Source of the DNA: Bacteroidetes bacterium 46-16
GTDB lineage: Bacteria > Bacteroidota > Bacteroidia > Chitinophagales > Chitinophagaceae
DNA: 64,000 bases
Direction of reading: 5' to 3'
Assembly: GCA_001897835.1 (NCBI GenBank)
Contig: MKUN01000024.1
Coordinates: 25,847 to 89,846, forward strand
The notes under the pieces were generated by a model that saw nothing but the letters and a program-made list of their open reading frames with translations, did not search any database and was not told where the DNA came from. Below, in pieces: positions 1 to 8,184 of this stretch (positions are counted from its first letter, which is position 1; each line of letters begins with the position of its first letter). The translations under genes were made by a program, and so were the position numbers.

Positions 1-420
1 ACCTATGATCATGGATACCACGTTCTTGGTAAGCGAAAGGTCGTATATACTGCTGCCATCATCTGCAACCAGTTTTTCTTTCATGCCTTTTTCAAGGTGC
101 ATACCATTATATGAATTGCTGATCTGCAGTTTGCCGTCTTCGCTCTCGTGCCACTCTTCGAAATGACCGGCCGAAAATACCTGCAGGCCATTGGCGCCGT
201 AAACCACAACAGGCAGAGGGAAGGCTACCGGGCTGCCATTCAGATCGAATAAATGCCACTCATGTGAATCTGCAATGTGGCCAAAAATTACTTCGGTTGC
301 ATTGAAACCTTTCTTTTCTTCACCTGCCTGCGCCGCCTCTTCTGCTGCATGGGCTTTTGGAGCAAGTCCCAAGGCCATGATTACCAGTGAAAAAACAACG
401 ATTAATTTATTAAAATTCAT
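1..420 (-). CDS. atpB: F0F1 ATP synthase subunit a, N-terminal part (cut by window edge)
   Basis: The reverse strand from 420 reads MNFNKLIVVFSLVIMALGLA and stays open to the window edge, giving about 140 residues. There is a signal-peptide-like hydrophobic start (residues 4-26, ending AHA), then an extension with the stretch FGHIADSHEWHLFDLNG and a predicted beta-rich part. This long exported N-terminal extension containing HIxDSHEWH is known from Bacteroidota ATP synthase subunit a, the proton-channel subunit of F0; the canonical membrane helices lie beyond the edge. A 58-residue membrane protein gene lies 100 bases upstream on the same strand and probably begins the operon. Function rests on the N-terminus only, but the motif is characteristic. 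Confidence 0.8.
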   Translation of the reverse strand, partial: MNFNKLIVVFSLVIMALGLAPKAHAAEEAAQAGEEKKGFNATEVIFGHIADSHEWHLFDLNGSPVAFPLPVVVYGANGLQVFSAGHFEEWHESEDGKLQISNSYNGMHLEKGMKEKLVADDGSSIYDLSLTKNVVSMIIG

Positions 421-519
421 TACTCGACCCTGAAATTTTGCGCAAAGATACGGGTTTGGAATTCAAAAAAAAGAAAGGTTTACTTTTTTTCGTGCTTATC
501 CTATTTATAGGGCTGTGTG

Positions 520-696
520 CTACTTTTTTTTAGGGATGATAAAAAAAACGATAAGAGCGATGGCCAGCGATATTTCAGCCACTTTTTCCAGCCCTCCGGC
601 CCATGCTTTGTGCTGCATGCCCCACATGATACTCAATACATATAATAATGCACTTGCAAATATCAACAGCATATATGGTAATTTATTCCTTTCCAT
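520..696 (-). CDS. small two-helix membrane protein preceding atpB
   Basis: An open frame of 58 codons starts at ATG 696 (MERNKLPYMLLIFASALLYV) and stops at TAG 520-522. It has two hydrophobic segments, about residues 7-26 and 41-54, joined by a short loop with HKAWAGG, and a basic tail IPKKK. It is 100 bases upstream of atpB on the same strand. Small two-helix proteins of the AtpI/AtpZ kind, implicated in c-ring assembly or ion supply, commonly lead ATP synthase operons; this one is in the right place and has the right topology, but I see no diagnostic AtpZ motif, so the assignment stays an inference from context. Confidence 0.55.
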   Translation of the reverse strand: MERNKLPYMLLIFASALLYVLSIMWGMQHKAWAGGLEKVAEISLAIALIVFFIIPKKK

Positions 697-821
697 TGAT
701 CGATATTAATAAGCTTATACCAGCAGACAGCCATCTTTTATATATTATTAATTTACCATTAATTCTGCTGACACCTATTTGGCCTTTGCACAAAATTCTG
801 TATTCAATTGTGAAATTAACG

Positions 822-850
822 TTGCAGATGGCATTTTAGTAGTATTTTTG
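822..850 (+). promoter_or_regulatory. promoter of pckA (Bacteroidota type)
   Basis: TTG at 822-824, an 18-base gap, then TATTTTTG at 843-850, matching the Bacteroidota primary-sigma -33/-7 pattern TTG and TAnnTTTG. Transcription should start about 5 bases after 850, leaving a leader of roughly 25-28 bases before ATG 883. It is the only promoter here where both boxes fit well. Confidence 0.6.
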
Positions 851-882
851 CCTCCTAAAATTTTAGACAAAATTATTCTTCT

Positions 883-2496
883 ATGCAGGAATCTGGTAAG
901 AAAAACCCCTCGGCTAATCTTGCTGACCTGGGGCTTAACGTAGCAACCGCACACTGGAATTTATCTCCCCAAGACCTTGTAAATAAGACAGTTGAGCTGG
1001 GACAAGGCGTTCTTAACGACACCGGCGCACTTTGCGTTAGCACCGGCAAATTCACCGGCCGCTCCCCAAAAGACAAATTTACCGTAAAGGATGCAAAAAC
1101 AGAACACAGCGTGGACTGGGGCGATATTAACATCCCCATAGCTCCTGAAGCCTTCGATAAACTGTATGACAAGGTTTGCGCTTACATGACCGGCAAAGAA
1201 GTATGGGTACGCGACGCATATGCCTGCGCCGACCCTAAGTACCGCCTGAACATCCGCGTGATAAATGAGACCCCATGGGCCAATTTATTCTGCAACGACC
1301 TGTTCCTGCGCCCCACCGAACAGGAAATAACAACACAAAACCCTGACTGGCTGATCCTGCAGGCCCCCGGCTTCGAGGCCGACCCGGCTGTGGACGGTAC
1401 CCGCCAGGGCAATTTTACCATAGTGAACTTTACCCGCAAGATCATCCTGATCGGCGGATCGGCATACACCGGCGAAATGAAGAAGGGCATCTTTGGTGTG
1501 CTCAACTATGTACTGCCGCATGAACATGGTGTACTGAGCATGCACTGCTCGGCCAATGAAGGTAAAGATGGCGACGTAGCCCTTTTCTTCGGCCTCAGCG
1601 GCACGGGCAAAACCACCCTCAGCGCCGACCCACAACGCGCACTGATAGGCGACGATGAGCATGGCTGGTCGGACAATACGGTATTCAACTTCGAAGGTGG
1701 CTGTTATGCCAAATGCATAGACCTGAGCGAAGAGAAAGAACCGCAGATATATAAAGCCATCAAACCCGGCGCATTGCTGGAGAACATCAAATTCATCGAA
1801 GGCACTAATAAAGTGGACTATGCCGACGGAAGCATTACGGAGAACACCCGTGCTGCATACCCCATCGACCATATCGACAATGCAAAAGAGCCCTCTTACG
1901 GCGGCGCTCCTAAAAATATATTCTTCCTCACCTGCGATGCCTTCGGCATACTGCCCCCCATCAGCAAGCTGACCAAGGCGCAGGCCATGTACCACTTCAT
2001 CAGCGGCTATACGGCTAAAGTTGCTGGTACCGAGGTGGGTGTTACCGAACCGCAGACCACCTTCTCGGCCTGCTTTGGCCGCGTGTTCCTGCCACTGCAC
2101 CCTACCAGGTATGCAGAACTGCTGGGCAAGAAGCTGGAAGAAGACCATAATGTGAATGTATGGCTGATCAATACCGGCTGGAGTGGCGGCGCATATGGCA
2201 CCGGCAGCCGCATGAAGCTGAGTTATACACGCGCTATGATAACTGCAGCCATGAACGGTGAACTGAACAGCGTGGAATATGAAGCGCATCCAACCTTTGG
2301 CGTGCTGATGCCTAAGAGCTGCCCCAATGTACCGGTGGAAATACTGAACCCACGCAATACATGGGCCGATAAAGAAGCTTACGACAAGAAGGCCAATGAC
2401 CTGGCACAGCTTTTCGTTAAGAACTTTGATAAATATGCGTCTGAGGCCAGCGAAGAGATCCTCTCTGCCGCTCCTGTAGCGATGGCGAATGTATAA
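883..2496 (+). CDS. pckA: phosphoenolpyruvate carboxykinase (ATP)
   Basis: Cytosolic enzyme converting oxaloacetate and ATP to phosphoenolpyruvate, CO2 and ADP, the entry step of gluconeogenesis. The 537-residue product has the usual length of the ATP-dependent family. The P-loop GLSGTGKTTL lies at about residues 237-246, followed by the kinase-2-like metal-binding GDDEHGW at about 258; GRSPKDKF near residue 60 and NTGWSGGAYGTGSR near 430 are also family hallmarks. The ATG at 883 sits just after a good promoter. The gene is single, ended by a terminator at 2521; the divergent neighbour is the ATP synthase operon. Confidence 0.97.
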   Translation: MQESGKKNPSANLADLGLNVATAHWNLSPQDLVNKTVELGQGVLNDTGALCVSTGKFTGRSPKDKFTVKDAKTEHSVDWGDINIPIAPEAFDKLYDKVCAYMTGKEVWVRDAYACADPKYRLNIRVINETPWANLFCNDLFLRPTEQEITTQNPDWLILQAPGFEADPAVDGTRQGNFTIVNFTRKIILIGGSAYTGEMKKGIFGVLNYVLPHEHGVLSMHCSANEGKDGDVALFFGLSGTGKTTLSADPQRALIGDDEHGWSDNTVFNFEGGCYAKCIDLSEEKEPQIYKAIKPGALLENIKFIEGTNKVDYADGSITENTRAAYPIDHIDNAKEPSYGGAPKNIFFLTCDAFGILPPISKLTKAQAMYHFISGYTAKVAGTEVGVTEPQTTFSACFGRVFLPLHPTRYAELLGKKLEEDHNVNVWLINTGWSGGAYGTGSRMKLSYTRAMITAAMNGELNSVEYEAHPTFGVLMPKSCPNVPVEILNPRNTWADKEAYDKKANDLAQLFVKNFDKYASEASEEILSAAPVAMANV

Positions 2497-2520
2497 TTAT
2501 GAATAAGAACTGATCTTTAA

Positions 2521-2548
2521 AGAATGCCCTGCATTGCAGGGCATTCTT
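2521..2548 (+). terminator. hairpin terminator after pckA
   Basis: Inverted repeat AGAATGCCCTGCA (2521-2533) and TGCAGGGCATTCT (2535-2547), 24 bases after the pckA stop codon, followed by a short T-rich stretch (TTATTTATAATTT). Stem is strong, the U tract weak. Confidence 0.7.
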
Positions 2549-2664
2549 ATTTATAATTTAACCGGGGATAGCCTATAGCATCCCATGATTTTCACCTTAC
2601 ACTTATCAACTTGCCAACCTGTCATTTTTCCTTAACTTCACAACCTCATAATAAAATACCACAG

Positions 2665-3957
2665 ATGAAATACTTACCGATACCGTCGAAGCTTTATGTA
2701 CAGAACCGCCAGCGCTTTATCAAAAAGATGAAGCCTAACTCGGTGGCCATATTCCCGGGCAACCAGGTACTGCCCACCAATGGCGACCAGACCTATGTAT
2801 ATGTGCCCAATTCGGATGTGGTATGGCTTTCGGGTGTGGTACAGGAAAAAAGTATGGTGATCCTGTATCCCGACAACCCCGATCAAAGCGCAAGGGAGGT
2901 ATTGGTATTGCTGCGGCCCAACGAAGACCTGGAAAAATGGGAAGGGCATAAGTTGCGTAAAGATGAAGCAACTGCCATATCTGGCATAAAGAACATACAG
3001 TGGATGGACAGCATAGATGCCATGCTGCAGGTGATGATGCACCATGCCGACCATGTGTACCTCAACAGCGACGAGAACGACAGGCTGGATACTACGCTCT
3101 TCCGCCCCGACCTGCTGTATGTGCATGACTTCATGAAGCGCTATCCCTTGCACCACTACGAACGCTCGGCCCGCATTATGAAGGAGCTGCGCGCTATAAA
3201 GACAAAAGAAGAAATAGCCGTAACACAGAAAGCCGTCGATATTACCGAAAAAGCATTCCGCCGCGTGATGCAGTTCATCAGGCCCGGTGTAATGGAGTAC
3301 GAGATAGAGGCCGAAATAACCCATGAGTTCCTGCGGAACAGGGCCACACGCCACGCCTATGGCTGCATTGTAGCCTCTGGCGACAGGGCACGCACGCTGC
3401 ACTACGTAGAGAACAATGGTGAATGCAAGGACGGCGAGCTGATACTGATGGACTTTGGCTCGGAATATGGCAATTATGCATCAGACCTTACGCGTACCAT
3501 ACCGGTGAACGGCAAATTCACCAAACGCCAGAAGGAAGTGTATAATGCCGTGCTGGCCGTGCACAACTATGGCAAGAAGATACTGAAGCCCGGCATCAAA
3601 TTCCCCGACTATGTGAACAAGATCAATGTGGAGATGGAAAAGCAACTGCTAAGCATAGGGCTGATCAGCAAAAGCGATATCAAGAACCAGGACCCGGCCA
3701 ACCCGGCTTACCGCAAATACTTCTATCATGGTGTTACCCACCACCTAGGCATAGATGTGCATGACCTGGGCACACGTACCGATGCAGTGAAGGAAGGTAT
3801 GCTCTTCACCGTAGAGCCCGGTATCTACATAGAAGAAGAGCAAATGGGTATACGCATAGAGAACAACATCTGGATCACGAAGAACGGCAACCAGGACCTC
3901 TTTAAGAACATACCCATAACGGCAGAAGAGATTGAAGCCTGCATGAAACGTAAATAA
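2665..3957 (+). CDS. pepP: Xaa-Pro aminopeptidase (M24B, aminopeptidase P)
   Basis: Dinuclear-metal peptidase that removes an N-terminal residue preceding proline. The 430-residue product starts at ATG 2665 (MKYLPIPSKLYVQNRQRF); the frame is open further upstream to 2611, but that extension is not typical of the family. An N-terminal creatinase-like domain (about 1-170) is followed by the pita-bread fold. Metal ligands are visible: Asp263 and Asp274 in DFGSEYGNYASD, His359 in THHLGIDVHD, and Glu in VEPGIYIEEE and RIEN near the end. No signal peptide, so cytosolic. A beta-barrel gene follows 21 bases later on the same strand and may be cotranscribed. Confidence 0.93.
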   Translation: MKYLPIPSKLYVQNRQRFIKKMKPNSVAIFPGNQVLPTNGDQTYVYVPNSDVVWLSGVVQEKSMVILYPDNPDQSAREVLVLLRPNEDLEKWEGHKLRKDEATAISGIKNIQWMDSIDAMLQVMMHHADHVYLNSDENDRLDTTLFRPDLLYVHDFMKRYPLHHYERSARIMKELRAIKTKEEIAVTQKAVDITEKAFRRVMQFIRPGVMEYEIEAEITHEFLRNRATRHAYGCIVASGDRARTLHYVENNGECKDGELILMDFGSEYGNYASDLTRTIPVNGKFTKRQKEVYNAVLAVHNYGKKILKPGIKFPDYVNKINVEMEKQLLSIGLISKSDIKNQDPANPAYRKYFYHGVTHHLGIDVHDLGTRTDAVKEGMLFTVEPGIYIEEEQMGIRIENNIWITKNGNQDLFKNIPITAEEIEACMKRK

Positions 3958-3978
3958 CTCTTAAACAACATACTGACA

Positions 3979-4851
3979 ATGAGAAAGCTCCTTATCCTTA
4001 TCGTTGCGGCCGTAACGGCGCTGCCTGCGTATGCAAAAAAGAAAAAAGAACCTCTGTTCGATCCCTCCTTTACCCTGCGCGCAGGCTTTGGTTATGCCCT
4101 GCCCATCGCCGGTGGCGAGTCGATGGTGTATGACACATACCTGCAGCCCATCAGCGGCAAGCGCACTTATGACGGCACTTACGACAGTTACGATCTGAAA
4201 AAGGCTTCCTTTGCAGCCGGTTTTGGCACAGTGATCGCCCCGGGCCTCATGTTCAATGAGCATTTCGGGGTAGAGGTAGCAGCCATGTTTGGGCTGGCCA
4301 TGAAAAAATATACACTCAATTATACATCTACAGCACCGGGGAATCCTGCTACGGTCAATTTCACTTCGTACGCAGAGTTGCCGGTAGTGCTGGTACCATC
4401 GCTTGTAGTGTCAACAGGTAATACCCGTATTTCGGGTTATGCAAGGGCCGGGCTGGCGATGCCGGTATCGGGCAAGCTGATCGTTGAAGAACAATATTCC
4501 GACCAGTTGAATGGTACTGAGTCCGCAACCTTTGAGATCAAGAACAGGTTTTCCATTGGTTTGGCCGGCGCTGCGGGTATATGCTATAAAATGAACCGGG
4601 TGATGGGCCTATGGGCAGAGCTGAATGGCATGGCCCTGTCGCTGCGCCCTAAAACAGGCCAGTACACCAGCATTATCCAGAACGGGCAGCAAATAGCGGG
4701 GCTTATCAACACCAGCGATACGCATTTTGAGTATACTTACAATTATGCAGAACGGGACAATAACAGCAGTAGTCAGCCAACCAAAACACTGGCATTCTCT
4801 GCTCCCTTCAGCAACATTGGTTTCAGCGTAGGTATATCGATGAACCTGTGA
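3979..4851 (+). CDS. predicted outer-membrane beta-barrel protein
   Basis: Product of 290 residues with a clear signal peptide (MRKLLILIVAAVTALPAYA) and then alternating hydrophobic/polar segments ending in NIGFSVGISMNL, whose hydrophobic C-terminal strand is typical of porin-like barrels of Bacteroidota. Role unknown; there is no enzyme motif. It follows pepP by 21 bases and faces the DUF4293 gene (10-base gap, convergent). Confidence 0.6.
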   Translation: MRKLLILIVAAVTALPAYAKKKKEPLFDPSFTLRAGFGYALPIAGGESMVYDTYLQPISGKRTYDGTYDSYDLKKASFAAGFGTVIAPGLMFNEHFGVEVAAMFGLAMKKYTLNYTSTAPGNPATVNFTSYAELPVVLVPSLVVSTGNTRISGYARAGLAMPVSGKLIVEEQYSDQLNGTESATFEIKNRFSIGLAGAAGICYKMNRVMGLWAELNGMALSLRPKTGQYTSIIQNGQQIAGLINTSDTHFEYTYNYAERDNNSSSQPTKTLAFSAPFSNIGFSVGISMNL

Positions 4852-4860
4852 CCGTAAAAC

Positions 4861-5280
4861 CTATCGCAACCGGTCTTGCGAACGCACCAGCTTTTCATCT
4901 TTGCGGATGCCCCGGATAGCCATGATAAGAAATATGATCGCGAGTACAGGCAGTACGGAAGCTATCCAGTAAGAACCTGAGGTACCGGCCGGGTAAGAGC
5001 TTCTTACCTCCATGAGCATGGTGGAAATAAAGCTAAGCGAAGCAATTATAGATACAGCCGTCATGCGCACCTGCTTTTTGCGGTCCCTGAACATAAATAT
5101 GGTAACTAAGGGCAGTACTATGGTTACCAGTGCTATAAGCACAAAGAAATAATTATCGATCACGTTGAGGGGCTTAAGCGTGCCGCTTGCATCAGCAGGG
5201 CGGTACAGGTCAAAAACAAAAAGCCCTGCATTGACCAATGCTGCCAGGAAGAGCCACAAAGTTTGTATGCGTTGTATCAT
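4861..5280 (-). CDS. DUF4293 family membrane protein
   Basis: Integral membrane protein of 139 residues that begins MIQRIQTLWLFLAAL, the conserved N-terminus of DUF4293. Four hydrophobic helices are visible (about residues 7-25, 44-65, 74-92, 106-124), followed by a charged tail RKDEKLVRSQDRLR. No biochemical function is known for the family. It lies 38 bases downstream of serS on the same strand, and the gap is a heptamer array (see repeat 5281-5318), so it is probably translated from the serS message. Confidence 0.8.
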   Translation of the reverse strand: MIQRIQTLWLFLAALVNAGLFVFDLYRPADASGTLKPLNVIDNYFFVLIALVTIVLPLVTIFMFRDRKKQVRMTAVSIIASLSFISTMLMEVRSSYPAGTSGSYWIASVLPVLAIIFLIMAIRGIRKDEKLVRSQDRLR

Positions 5281-5318
5281 GTTAATTCAAAAGTAAAAAG
5301 CCAAAAATCAAAAAGCAA
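5281..5318 (-). repeat. heptamer array between serS and the DUF4293 gene
   Basis: Read on the minus strand, the 38-base spacer is a run of seven-base units: TTTTTGA, TTTTTGG, CTTTTTA, CTTTTGA, then ATTAAC and the ATG of the next gene. The same design occurs at 40610-40646, 41220-41250 and 61573-61600. Function unknown; it is T/A-rich, unstructured and rich in TGA triplets. Confidence 0.6.
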
Positions 5319-6590
5319 TTAATTTATAAGCGCCTTGCCAAAATAGGGTTGCAGGGCTTCTGGTATATTTATCCCCTCCGGGGTTTGATGGTTCTCGAGG
5401 ATGCAGGCCAGTATACGGGGTAATGCCAGTGAGCTACCATTGAGCGAGTGTACCAACTGGGTCTTACCGTTGCTATCCTTGTAGCGTATCTTCATCCTGT
5501 TGCTCTGGAATACCTCGAAATTGGATACGGAACTTACCTCGAGCCAGCGCTCCTGGGCTGCACTGTACACCTCAAAATCATACGTGAGTGCAGAGGCAAA
5601 ACTCATGTCGCCCCCGCAAAGGCGTAAGATGCGGTATTGCAGGCCCAGCGACTGAACCAGCTTTTCCACATGGGCCACCATTTCTTCCAGCGCCTCGTAG
5701 CTTTTATCGGGGTGGGCCAGTTGCACGATCTCTACTTTATCGAACTGGTGCACGCGGTTGAGGCCCCGTACATCCTTGCCATAAGAACCGGCCTCGCGGC
5801 GGAAGCATGGTGTGTACGCGGTCATTTTTACGGGCAATTGCTGCCCGGCCAGTATGGTATCACGATGTATATTGGTCACCGGTACCTCGGCGGTGGGTAT
5901 TAGGAAAAAACCATCTTCGGTCACATGATACATCTGCCCCTCCTTATCCGGTAGCTGGCCTGTGCCATATGCACTGGCCTCATTTACCATGTAAGGGGGA
6001 TAGTATTCCGTATATCCCGCATCAATATTGTAGTTGAGGAAATACGTGATCAAGGCACGCTGCAGCCTTGCGCCCTGCCCTGTGTACACCGGGAAACCGC
6101 TGCCGGTGATCTTATTGCCCAGCTCAAAATCTATCAGCTTATACTTATCGGCCAGTTCCCAATGGGGCATTTTTTGTGCAGAAAGATCGGGGGTATCACC
6201 TCCGCTACGCAACACTTCATTCTCCTCGGGTGTTTTACCAGCTGGTACACTACCGTGGGGCAGGTTAGGTAAAAGCACCAGCGTATCGTGCAGCTCTTTC
6301 TCCAGCTCACCCAGTTTCTGCCCCAGTTCCTTTGCCTGCTCCTTGTTTTGCGCCACCTCTGCCTTCAATTGTTCAGCCTGCTCTTTTTCGCCTTTGGCCA
6401 TCAACTGGCCGATATTCTTAGATGCTGAATTGACCGCTGCTGCAATGGTATCGTTCTCGGCCTGCACCTGGCGGCGCTGCTCATCAAGCGATATTATCTT
6501 ATCGATGAGGCTGAGCTCTTTAAAGTTCTTTTTCTTTAATCCTTCCAGTACCAGGTCCTTGTTTTGACGGAATAAATGTATCGGCAGCAT
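5319..6590 (-). CDS. serS: seryl-tRNA synthetase
   Basis: Class II aminoacyl-tRNA synthetase that charges tRNA(Ser) and tRNA(Sec) in the cytosol. The 423-residue product starts MLPIHLFRQNKDLVLEGLKKKN, has the long N-terminal antiparallel coiled-coil arm that grips the tRNA variable arm (about residues 25-105, rich in E/K/Q), and then the catalytic domain with PPYMVNEASAYGTGQLPDKE, the motif 2 loop FRREAGSYGKDVRGLNRVHQF and motif 3 LNGSSLALPRILACILENHQ with its class II arginine. Length is normal. A -7 element lies just upstream at 6609-6616. Confidence 0.97.
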   Translation of the reverse strand: MLPIHLFRQNKDLVLEGLKKKNFKELSLIDKIISLDEQRRQVQAENDTIAAAVNSASKNIGQLMAKGEKEQAEQLKAEVAQNKEQAKELGQKLGELEKELHDTLVLLPNLPHGSVPAGKTPEENEVLRSGGDTPDLSAQKMPHWELADKYKLIDFELGNKITGSGFPVYTGQGARLQRALITYFLNYNIDAGYTEYYPPYMVNEASAYGTGQLPDKEGQMYHVTEDGFFLIPTAEVPVTNIHRDTILAGQQLPVKMTAYTPCFRREAGSYGKDVRGLNRVHQFDKVEIVQLAHPDKSYEALEEMVAHVEKLVQSLGLQYRILRLCGGDMSFASALTYDFEVYSAAQERWLEVSSVSNFEVFQSNRMKIRYKDSNGKTQLVHSLNGSSLALPRILACILENHQTPEGINIPEALQPYFGKALIN

Positions 6591-6608
6591 ATCTTATCAA
6601 TTGACAGG

Positions 6609-6616
6609 CAAATATA
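6609..6616 (-). promoter_or_regulatory. -7 element upstream of serS
   Basis: TATATTTG on the minus strand matches TAnnTTTG and lies 18 bases before ATG 6590. No convincing -33 TTG at the expected distance, so the call rests on one box and its position. Confidence 0.4.
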
Positions 6617-6682
6617 GCTGCAATTATGCTATTTTATGCAGCGCAGTACATATGTAAAAGCCCTTAAGTTGGCGGGAATAAG

Positions 6683-6690
6683 TACATTTG
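6683..6690 (+). promoter_or_regulatory. -7 element upstream of hutH
   Basis: TACATTTG matches TAnnTTTG and lies 24 bases before ATG 6715. Start of transcription near 6696 would exclude the in-frame codon at 6688 as translation start, supporting ATG 6715. No clear -33 box. Confidence 0.4.
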
Positions 6691-6714
6691 CATCCATTAA
6701 TACAGGCGCTTATC

Positions 6715-8184
6715 ATGGAATTACCCGAACATCTCTCTATTGAATTTTTACAAAATAATAATGATGACAGCCTGCAGCTTTCAGGAGCTGCACACAAACG
6801 GGTAGCGGATAACCGGGCATACCTCGATAATATACTCAAAGGGAATAATACCTATTATGGCATCAATACCGGCTTCGGCTCACTATGTAATGTAAAAATA
6901 GCTACAGGCGAACTGGCGCAGCTGCAGGAAAACCTTGTTTGCTCGCATGCCTGTGGCATGGGCGATGAAGTGCCTGAAGAGATCGTCAGGCTAATGCTGC
7001 TGCTCAAGATACATGGCCTTAGCCAGGGATACAGCGGTGTGCGGCCAGCGATAGTGCAAAGGCTTGCCGAGTTTTACAACAATGGAGTGCATCCCATAGT
7101 TTATGAACAAGGTTCGCTGGGCGCATCGGGCGACCTGGCACCGCTGGCACACCTGAGCATGCCCCTGTTCGGCAAAGGCAAAGTGAATTATAAAGGCCAA
7201 AAGAGGGCTGCTGCCGAAGTATTGCAAGAACTGGGACTGGAGCCAATGCCCCTTGCCGCTAAAGAGGGCCTGGCCCTGCTGAACGGCACCCAGTTCATGA
7301 GCAGCTATGCCACATGGGCCCTTATGGCCGCACAAAGGTTGCTGGAGTGGGCCGATCTTACGGGAGCGATGAGCGCCGATGCTTTCATGGCTAAAGATGA
7401 GCCATTCCAACATCCCATACACCGGGTAAGGCCGCATAAAGGACAGGTAAATACCGCAGCAAGAATATTGGGGCTATTGCAAGGCAGCGAGATACAAAAA
7501 GAACATAAAGAGCAGGTACAGGACCCCTACTCCTTCCGCTGCATGCCCCAGGTGCACGGGGCCAGTAAAGATGCTGTGGACAGTATCCGGAATGTGGTTG
7601 AAACTGAGATCAACTCGGTAACGGATAATCCCATCGTGTTCCATGATGAGGATGCGATCATGAGTGGCGGTAACTTCCACGGGCAGCCATTAGCATTAAA
7701 CCTTGATTTCCTGGCCATCGCCATGGCAGAGATCGCGAATATATCAGAACGCCGCACATACCTGCTGGTAAGCGGGCAGCGCGGCCTGCCAGCATTCCTC
7801 GCTCCCGATGCAGGCCTGAACAGCGGTTTTATGATCGCACAGTACACTGCGGCATCGATAGTGAGCCAGAACAAACAGTTGTGCACACCTGCCAGCGTGG
7901 ACAGCATCATCAGCAGCAACGGGCAGGAAGACCACGTAAGTATGGGTGCCAATGCTGCTACCAAACTATACCGTGTGATACAGAATGTGCAAAGAGTACT
8001 GGCCATTGAGCTGCTAACTGCGGCACAGGCCCTGGACCTGAGGCGTCCTTTGAAAAGCTCGGCAGCCATAGAACAAGTTCATGCCGCCTTGCGTAAAGAG
8101 GTCAGTATGATGGAGCATGACCGGGTATTGCATGACGATATGGTAATAGCTGAACGATTTTTAAATACCCGAATGCCCTACTAG
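6715..8184 (+). CDS. hutH: histidine ammonia-lyase (aromatic amino acid ammonia-lyase family)
   Basis: Removes ammonia from L-histidine to give urocanate, using the 4-methylideneimidazole-5-one cofactor made from an Ala-Ser-Gly triplet. That triplet is seen at residues 137-139 in GSLGASGDLAPLAH. Other family blocks: YGINTGFG near residue 48, VCSHACGMGDEV near 75 (the Ser-His pair typical of histidine rather than tyrosine/phenylalanine lyases), DNPIV and NFHGQPLALNLD, and QEDHVSMGANA near 400. The 489-residue length is normal. No other hut genes are nearby, so the substrate is inferred from the family only. Confidence 0.9.
   Translation: MELPEHLSIEFLQNNNDDSLQLSGAAHKRVADNRAYLDNILKGNNTYYGINTGFGSLCNVKIATGELAQLQENLVCSHACGMGDEVPEEIVRLMLLLKIHGLSQGYSGVRPAIVQRLAEFYNNGVHPIVYEQGSLGASGDLAPLAHLSMPLFGKGKVNYKGQKRAAAEVLQELGLEPMPLAAKEGLALLNGTQFMSSYATWALMAAQRLLEWADLTGAMSADAFMAKDEPFQHPIHRVRPHKGQVNTAARILGLLQGSEIQKEHKEQVQDPYSFRCMPQVHGASKDAVDSIRNVVETEINSVTDNPIVFHDEDAIMSGGNFHGQPLALNLDFLAIAMAEIANISERRTYLLVSGQRGLPAFLAPDAGLNSGFMIAQYTAASIVSQNKQLCTPASVDSIISSNGQEDHVSMGANAATKLYRVIQNVQRVLAIELLTAAQALDLRRPLKSSAAIEQVHAALRKEVSMMEHDRVLHDDMVIAERFLNTRMPY

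Noticed and set aside
1285..2289. A 334-codon open frame opposite pckA
   Set aside because: It lies fully inside pckA, which has all catalytic motifs; the reverse frame has no family signature and is a by-product of codon bias in the GC-richer gene.
7527..8069. A 180-codon frame opposite hutH
   Set aside because: Shadow of hutH; no motif and no promoter-like sequence.
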